Assembly: GCA_005784505.1 (NCBI GenBank)
Contig: VCAZ01000003.1
Location: 3,628,510 to 3,692,509, forward strand
From: Bagarius yarrelli
Lineage: Eukaryota > Chordata > Actinopteri > Siluriformes > Sisoridae
DNA: 64,000 nucleotides
Direction of reading: 5' to 3'
Part shown: positions 57,181-64,000 of the stretch, piece by piece
Layout of the letters: each line of letters begins with the position of its first letter
Position numbering within the stretch: the stretch's first letter is position 1
Notes under the pieces: generated by a model
Seen by the model: the letters and a program-made list of their open reading frames with translations, nothing else
The model's database searches: none
What the model was told of the DNA's origin: nothing
Position numbers and translations under genes: made by a program

Positions 57181-58079
57181 CTGTCTTTCCCAGCATTCTA
57201 AATAGTAGGCTCCCAGAGACGAGATGGCCTAAATGACACTAGAATCTGACTGACAAGAAAAACTTTACAATTATAGCCAACAATTCTTTAACTCGCCTCT
57301 TTTCTGATTGACTCGAGTCTCTGAAGACATGTTGACAGCCGTTTTTGAAAACCCATATCGGGAAACATTGCCTTAAAATCTTTTTTAACATGGCCTACAG
57401 CAGGTCATTGGTAAAGACAAGGATGTCTTTCATGACTGTCAGGATTTAATTGCCTTTGTGGGTTGAGAGATAAGATAGCAATTTATATACTGAATACAAA
57501 GAAAAAGTTAAACAAAAGTTGTTTGACAACAAAACACAAAAAAACTTCCTTGTGAGCTGCAAAGGAAAACAGATTCCAGTGGAGACAATTCCCTGTGTGT
57601 TGGAAATAAAAGAATAGTGGGTTTAGGAAATAAAATATCGAAACATAAAATGTTTTTTTACTTTTGCTTTAACGCACATTAATTATTAAACTAAACTAAA
57701 TTAAACTAAACTAAACTATAAGTGATTGAACTATTTGTAAAGTATAGACTTAGTGCAATAGTTAACACAAAAAAGCTTATTTAATTAGAAGAATAACTAT
57801 CAATTAAGACAGCAGTCCAAAAAACAAAGCGATCTCAATATGAGACATGAGAGATGCTAATTACATTAACAAGATAAGCAGTATGATAATTTGTTTATGG
57901 TCTGAAGGATATTTGATTAAGATCTATTAATTATGTTGATTTTTTACAACTCATCTGTAAATAAAGAGAAACAAGTAGAATACATATCAATCATAGTAAT
58001 AAAGATATGCATCAATATAATACAAACTTTAGACGATGTTAAAAGGCAACTTCTGTTAACATTTCTCACACTTTACAAC
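57181..58079. other. Non-coding stretch
   Basis: Contains a (AAACT)n run (annotated) and a mixed-composition segment 57390-57640 that might be conserved non-coding DNA; unproven. Confidence 0.4.
57686..57718. repeat. (AAACT)n microsatellite
   Basis: About six AAACT pentanucleotides with one substitution. Confidence 0.93.
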
Positions 58080-58195
58080 TAAGCATTTGATGGCCTTGCT
58101 TAGAAGCCCAGCGGTGGTAGCTTGGGGGGGCCCAGGAATTTAAATGCATGCTTTTTAATAATGAACCTTACACCTTAACCCCTATATTATTATTC
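58080..58195 (-). mobile_element. Family 2 SINE, decayed
   Basis: TTTGATGGCCTTGCTTAGAA, CCCAGCGGTGGTAGCTTGGG, CCTTACACCTTAACCCCTAT in antisense order; tail absent. Confidence 0.65.
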
Positions 58196-59439
58196 CCATG
58201 TGTAAGAAGCAAAATCTTACTAGCAAACATAATGTTCACTCAAGGATTAATAATATAACAGCATAACATCGTATTTAATGCTAAATTTGTATATCTACAC
58301 TAAAGAAGGCCCACTGCATCAATAGAAAAATAGAGAAAGAAAAGTATGACTTTTTGTTGCAGAGATCATATCTAACATCTAGCTGCAGCCTGAACAAATT
58401 TCACTGGAAATTGGTTTAGCTACTTTTTTATTAATGTTTTCTTGTCGAGGTTGATAAATGATGTTCTGGGATGCAGGTTTATAGAACACCACCCCTTTTG
58501 AACTATGCATATCTGAGACAATATTACAAAACTTTATGAATATTTACAAAATTACAATATCACAAGACAGAAGAGGTCCACTGAATTCTAAGCCTAAACT
58601 TAGCTTGATATGACCGGGTTGCTGAACTTCCTATGAATTTTAGAAAATAGAAGAGAACAGCTATTAAACATAATGAGCACAGAAACAATAGAGTAAAGAG
58701 AAACAAAAGAGGATTTATTGGGTGTCCTAAGCAGTTTTATGATATTGTATAAGTATTTGATGATACCGTAGAATAAACATCTGCCCCATAGTCCAAGACT
58801 TCTTGGAGAGACAACCTTATCTATTTTGACACTACCTACTGGGGATGAAGTTCCCTGATGTTGGTGGTGTAACTTACAGGCCATTTTTTTCAGCAGGGAG
58901 TCTCCAGGGTTCTCTATATGTCTCTAAACAGCCTGGGTGAGCAGTCTTCTGTGGCATGTGCCAGATAACATCAAGTAAGCTTTGATCGCGAAGATATTTA
59001 TGTCAGGGAAATTTTTTGAATATCCCAAGTATCTGGAAAGCAGAAAGTTTTTAGTCATCTAAAACCAAAGTGGTGTAGCACTAAATGTGTTATTTATAGC
59101 ATTCTATTCAGCTAGACTGGAACAGCATATACTGTAAATAAGGGGCAGTATCACTGTGAAATTTACTACAGATCAGTGAAATAAATGAATGAACACAATA
59201 AACAATTTGAAGCAGCATGAACATTTGTGCAGTGTTAAAAATGGCAAAAAGCAGCTCTCAATTAAAAAAAACCTTAATTGATGGTTAACAGACATATTAA
59301 AGGATTTATGAGCTATATGTTGTTACTGGGCCATCATAAAACTATTAAAATAAAAATATTAGACAATTTTTGTATTGTACTAACGTCACCACACCATTAA
59401 GTGTTAGGGCAGGTTAAATAATTTACAGTGTCAATAATT
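58196..59439. other. Non-coding stretch
   Basis: No gene recognised; antisense frame 58600-58884 has a hydrophobic end but no domain. Confidence 0.45.
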
Positions 59440-59800
59440 CTAGTTACCCTCGGGATTCGTTGAAGCAGCTATTACCTCCCCTGTCCTACAAGGTGGCAGT
59501 GATGGCTGGCCTTCTGAATAAGATGGCTGAAGGAGATAACCCAGAGGAAATAATTGATTTTTAAAAGACCACTGTGGCCTATGCTTGGTTTGAGGATAAC
59601 CATCCACTTCGATTACTTCCCCTACTGTCAGGAGGGTGGCCAAATGACTGTATAGAATTTGCTAGTCATGGCACAAATACAGTATTCCTTTTAGTGGAAA
59701 GAGTGAGAATCACATCAGATGATAACAATGGTGCTTCAGAGACCTCTGGATCAAAATGTCTCTCGCCCAATTGCCATTGCACAGCAAATCCTTGATGGCT
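59440..59800. other. GC-balanced block open on both strands
   Basis: Antisense 59440-59643 encodes 67 residues (EVIEVDGYPQTKHRPQWSFK in the middle) and sense 59574-59795 encodes 73. The composition and codon texture are more protein-like than the surroundings, suggesting a fragment of a retroelement or lost exon, but I recognise no domain and cannot choose a strand. Confidence 0.3.
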
Positions 59801-59837
59801 ATGGACTGTGCTTTTTATGGGATAAGAACCAGCCCAA

Positions 59838-59965
59838 TGGGTGGCAAACTAGCCCAGTGGGTAGTACTGCCTCTTCACAGCTCCAGGGTCTCTAGTTTGA
59901 TTTTGACCTTGGCATACTGTCTATGTATAGTCTTCCAATTTCTCCTTGTGCCTCTGGCCCTGTTC
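59838..59965 (+). mobile_element. tRNA-derived SINE head and core, DANA-like
   Basis: GGCAAACTAGCCCAGTGGGT then AGTACTGCCTCTTCACAGCT (A-box side), CCAGGGTCTCTAGTTTGATT (B box decayed from GTTCGAT), then CTATGTATAGTCTTCCAATT. The tail is missing. Confidence 0.5.
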
Positions 59966-59969
59966 ACAT

Positions 59970-60692
59970 ACGGTAACAACATCCTTCCCATTTGATCTCT
60001 ATAGCGATTCTATATCTGTATCGAGATTACAATTGCATTTCCTGTTCCAGTTCAGGTTCCAGTTCAGTTCAGGTTTTTTTGTATACCGTTTCTGTACAGA
60101 TTATCATGTTCTTGTTTTATGTTTATGTTTGTTTTATGTTTATGTTATGATTATGTCTCTTATTTAAGTCTATATTATGTTTGTTTTATCTAGTTTATGA
60201 TTTGTTTCTTGTTTATGTTTCTTGTTTATGTTTCATATTTATGCTCATGTTCGTGTTTTATCTTTATGTTTCTTCTGTCTATTAGGTCATGTTTGAGTTT
60301 ACACTTGTTTCTGTTTATGCATCTGTTTACTTCCTGTCTCGCCCTTGGCATGTGATCCTTGTGCCCTATGTGTTCCTGTCATGTGATTCCCCTGACCATG
60401 TGTCTTGTTCTTATTGGTAAGTCATGTGTATATACAGTCCTTGTGTCTTCCTTTGTCTTTGTCATGGATTTCGGTTGTGTCCTTATACCGTCCTTATACC
60501 GCTTATACCTAAGTTCATGTTTGCTGTTTGTATTTATTTAAGTAGTCAAGTCAAGCTAAGATAAGCTATGCTAGGCTAAACTAAGATAAGCTAAGGTTAG
60601 CTAAGTTACGTTAAGTCTATTTAGTTTATGTTTATTGTTTTGTCACCTTTGGGTTTTAAAACTACTACTCTCCACAGTGGACTTTAACGTTA
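59970..60692 (+). mobile_element. LTR-like tract with internal short repeats
   Basis: A pyrimidine-rich tract with many TTATGTTT/TTCTTGTTTA words (60110-60300), a TATA-like TGTATATACAG at about 60427 followed by CCTTGTGTCTTCC, and an end TTTAACGTTACA. This is the general texture of fish LTRs and resembles the solo LTRs at 15.5 and 39.2 kb in style. Neither a clear TG start nor a target duplication was found, so this is tentative. Confidence 0.35.
60548..60615. repeat. Degenerate (AAGCTAAGAT)n-type tandem repeat
   Basis: AAGCTAAGATAAGCTATGCT and similar decamer/pentamer variants (GCTAAG core) recur about six times. Confidence 0.8.
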
Positions 60693-62099
60693 CAGTTTCT
60701 GTAGTGAGATAGGTGTTATTATAGCATCATTCTGCTGCTTTTCTTCTAGGTACAAATGTCTTGCATCTTATTTCATGTACATTTGCAGGTAGTTTTAAGT
60801 GATTGGCTCTTATTTTGTTTGATAATAAAATGAATGACGGATGAAATGACAAAATAAGCTACAAAAAGCCATAAGCCCCCATCAAATTCTGCCAACACTT
60901 TCTTAAAAAGGTGAAAAGGTATTATCAGGTACTATCAAGGTAATCTTTTAAAAAGGCTTCCAGTAAGTGTTATTGCTATATGGGATGCATGGAAAACCAT
61001 TTGTGCATGTACTAAGAATTTGTTGGTGCTATAAGTGTCCCAGGCTACCTCTAAATGCAGATTAGGGAACTGGATCACAATGCATTTTGAAGACACAATT
61101 GAGATAGCTCAAGATGAAACAAGCTGGGTTCAATGACATCAACCTTTTTCCCTGATAGTGGTGATACGGCTGGCAGTATGCCCAGTCTTCCAGCATCTCC
61201 ACCAGACTGTGAGAAATGTAGGTGACACCCCCCCCCTCCTCATTCTTCTCTGTAAAGTTAACACCTCAGAGGTTTGTCACTTTGTAGTTTATAAATCAAG
61301 AGAAACATTATGTGCTCATTTTATTGGCTGGTTATTTACAAGGGTGTTTGTTGCATTTGCTCCCTTTCATTTATGAACACATCAATAAACCACTGGATTG
61401 GCAGAGCACTGCTCAGGAACTAGTGCCAAATTCCCATTTCACCATAGTCCAAGAAAAAACCTGCTACTCAGCCTTTAGTTTAAAACATACCGATTTGTTA
61501 CATTTCTTTTTAGTTAGTTAGTTTGCGACCTGCAATTTGTTTTGTCAATTATTAGACAAAATGACTTATATGCACATGACACCACGCATCTGGGATGTAC
61601 AGTACAATTTTTCGTCATAATTAGAAGTGGCATGTGTCGTATTTGCATTATAAAATTGCTAAGACCGTCAAAGCGCTCAGCCAAACTGGTGAAGTGTTCA
61701 ATTAGGTGGAGGGATATATTGTGTACTGGGTATGGTCTGGGGTGGAAATAAGTACATGTGACTAAGTACATGTGACATTCTTATCTGGGATTTTAATGAA
61801 TTTTATTGTTCATCTGTTCTGTCTTTTTGTTTTTTTGTATTCTTTTTATCTAATCAATTCACTTTTAAAAGATACTACATAAAAATTAAACAATTATTAA
61901 TATTATAATTATTATTATTGTAATCCTGAAGTACAAATCTGCTGCAGCTTATCTGGTCCTTTAGTTAAAACAGACGAGTCAGTTCATAAGGTTAGCAGGA
62001 CCCTTTTCACCCTGCTTTTAAAGTTGACCATATCATTTACTGACTTGACCCAAAATCAATATAAAGTTGGCCCCTCTACCAGACAGAAATGTTTTAATA
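60693..62099. other. Non-coding stretch
   Basis: No gene or repeat recognised. Overlapping open frames on both strands at 61514-61771 lack domains. A run of C lies at about 61228-61236. Confidence 0.45.
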
Positions 62100-62246
62100 C
62101 ATTACATTATCCAGAGCGACATACAATATTCCTTTTTATACAACTGAGCAATTGGGGGTTAAGGGCCTTGCTCAGGTGCCCAGCAGTGGTGGAGCTGGGA
62201 ATCGAACCCGGATCCTCAAGTTAATAGTCCAACACCTTAACCAGTG
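62100..62246 (-). mobile_element. Family 2 SINE
   Basis: Antisense copy: ATTATCCAGAGCGACATACA, TTATACAACTGAGCAATTGG, GGTTAAGGGCCTTGCTCAGG, and a well kept reverse B box GGGAATCGAACCCGGATCC, ending CAACACCTTAACCAGTG. Only the extreme head and tail are missing. Confidence 0.85.
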
Positions 62247-62504
62247 ATATGTTTTAGTTTATAACTTAGTGGTTCAGACAAAATTGATTCTGCAGCACAA
62301 AAATAACTCCTGGAGGAGGTGGGAATTCCAGAGTTTATGTGTTTGAGTCAGGCTTGCAATTGTGTGACAGGTTTGCAAGCTTTGCAATGTTTGCAATTAA
62401 TAGAAATATATTCATAATTTTATTATGTGTTAAAATTTATCTTTTTGGCCACAGTATTAGCCAATTTAAAAAGAAAAATTAAAATATGTAGTAATAAGGT
62501 TCTG

Positions 62505-62628
62505 CGTTGTGGATTGGAGGATCAGTTTTAAGCTTCATTCCTACCAGGTTACCACTGTTAACTCTTTACCCTCATTGTCCCAGGTGTGTCATACCATATC
62601 TGCAAGTTGATAAATGCCCTTGAAATAG
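62505..62628 (+). mobile_element. Family 2-like SINE, strongly decayed
   Basis: GGATTGGAGGATCAGTTTTA, CATTCCTACCAGGTTACCAC and AAGTTGATAAATGCCC follow the sense order of a family 2-type SINE. Confidence 0.4.
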
Positions 62629-64000
62629 GCTTTTTGCCCGTTGTGGAGATCATATTACCAACATTAATCATTATTGTGTAATATCCACTGCATCTATCAA
62701 ATGGTGTACATAAGTAGGGTGTTTAGAGGTTCCCACCCCACTATTACTCACCGGAGCACTCTGACAGGCTGATACAGTACCAGACAAGCAGGGCTTGTAT
62801 CAGGTATTAAGGCCACACAGTTTGTTTAATCTATTACAATCCTGTTTTTGTAACCCTGTGCATTAATTCATAGTAAAAATCTGTTGCATCTGAAAGATAA
62901 ACATACAGAATACCCCAAGTAGAAAAAAAATTAATCAGAATGATGTCAAAACGAAACCCTCTTGATATAGGCACATGGAAGTGTATGTGTGTATATGCAA
63001 ATCTGTAACTTGTGTATTGTTTAATGATATCATTAAAAGCAAATTAGCAAATAAAAGCATAAAGACTTATTTTCCTAAATGTATGAACTCTATCCTTGAA
63101 TATTAAACTGCTATTTTGCTCTGATTAGTGACCAAGTCTTGGGGTGATTAGGGCTTTATTATGGGCTGCCTGGCCAGTTAATTGAAAGATTTTCCTTGTT
63201 AATGTAATGAAAATGCTGAAACTTGTGGACTTTAATTTTTTTGGTGTCACACTACAATTACCCTAGTTTATGTCATCGCAGTGCAGTTACTACAAATAAT
63301 GGTTGAAGAGTAGATTTCACAAAATTAAGGAATCCCAGTGAAGACGTTCTCAGATGCTACTATGTGGAGTGTTGTTTGAATGTTATAGACAACTTGCTAT
63401 GTTTATGTTAATGCACATATTGATGCGTCACATAAGAAACAAGTGATGAAAACCCTCTTAGAAGATAAAAATCTCTTAATTAGCAAATTAAGTTATGCTC
63501 ACTTGAGATGGTTTTTGACTTGTGTGAAAATGTAAATACAGGAAGATAAACACGCATTTGCAGAACAAACATTAAACCCACTTGACTAATTGTCTGTTTT
63601 GGCTCCATTATTCATGCTTTTTTTTTATTTACTGCTGGTTACTAGGATACGAATAGCACTTGAACAACTTGATGGAAGCATACCTAATTCCCATTTTTTT
63701 TTTCCAGAACTTTAAAAAGATTTGCTTAACGTTAGGATGGAAGTCCAGCTTCTGTATCCTCGAGCCACATATGGAATAGCATCTAAGGGCAAAAACAGCA
63801 TTCCAGAATGCACAACAAATCAAACTTTGGGGTGAATGAAATAACTCCTAGTTGTTTTTTCTTCTCTGAAAATGAGTTAATATATTCTTTCTGGTACCAT
63901 TCTGGCCATTTTCCTCTTTCATCACCAGTGTGTTTCTACCCATTTAATGTTTGTCATTCATTGTAAACTGTACAGACCTTACAGAAAACATCAGAGACAA
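62629..64000. other. AT-rich non-coding stretch to the window edge
   Basis: No gene or repeat recognised. Segment 63120-63230 (GGGCTTTATTATGGGCTGCC nearby TTAATTGAAAG) is of mixed composition and might be a conserved non-coding element; unproven. Confidence 0.4.

Noticed and set aside
1..64000. CRISPR arrays, bacterial operons, phage or toxin systems
   Set aside because: The composition, transposon families, microsatellites and absence of long open frames are those of a vertebrate nuclear genome; no regularly spaced repeat with unique spacers was found.

Overview
This window is animal nuclear DNA, almost certainly from a ray-finned fish and probably an ostariophysan (catfish- or characin-like). 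It is AT-rich and dense in interspersed repeats typical of such genomes: several Tc1/mariner families, tRNA-derived SINEs, a DIRS-like tyrosine-recombinase retrotransposon, L2/Rex-like LINE fragments, hAT-type non-autonomous elements and solo LTRs. Repeat families were assigned by recalled resemblance plus motifs, target-site duplications and terminal repeats visible here; no database was searched. I see no intact cellular gene, no convincing host exon, and no rRNA, tRNA or CRISPR locus. The open frames are short and are mostly chance frames or remnants of transposon proteins.

Layout. 0-5.3 kb: the 3' end of a Tc1-like element with a premature stop, a second Tc1-like element interrupted by a retroposon fragment, a perfect 27-nt palindrome, a partial LTR and an AT-microsatellite/34-bp minisatellite block. 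5.3-28 kb: repeat-poor stretches broken by two SINE families, LINE tails, a solo LTR (15.5 kb), a THAP-type zinc-finger fragment (24.0 kb) and a nearly complete but dead Tc1 element with both terminal inverted repeats (26.2-27.7 kb). 28.4-31.3 kb: a decayed DIRS-like retrotransposon on the minus strand with reverse transcriptase, RNase H and tyrosine recombinase remnants in the expected order. 34.3-35.4 kb: a hAT-type element with 8-bp target duplications and a nested SINE; a relative lies inverted at 51.2-52.0 kb. 38.8-41.5 kb: two internally deleted Tc1-like copies carrying the same LTR at the same internal position. 44.1-47.6 kb: a Tigger-like fragment, LINE tails and a LINE reverse-transcriptase pseudogene. 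50-57 kb: hAT remnants, an 85-bp duplication, tandem SINEs and another Tc1-like element with both ends. 57-64 kb: scattered SINEs, an LTR-like tract and AT-rich sequence.

Nothing here forms a pathway or operon. The window reads as an intergenic or intronic record of successive insertions. Its most informative parts are the DIRS-like element, the shared LTR junction and the nested insertions that give relative ages.
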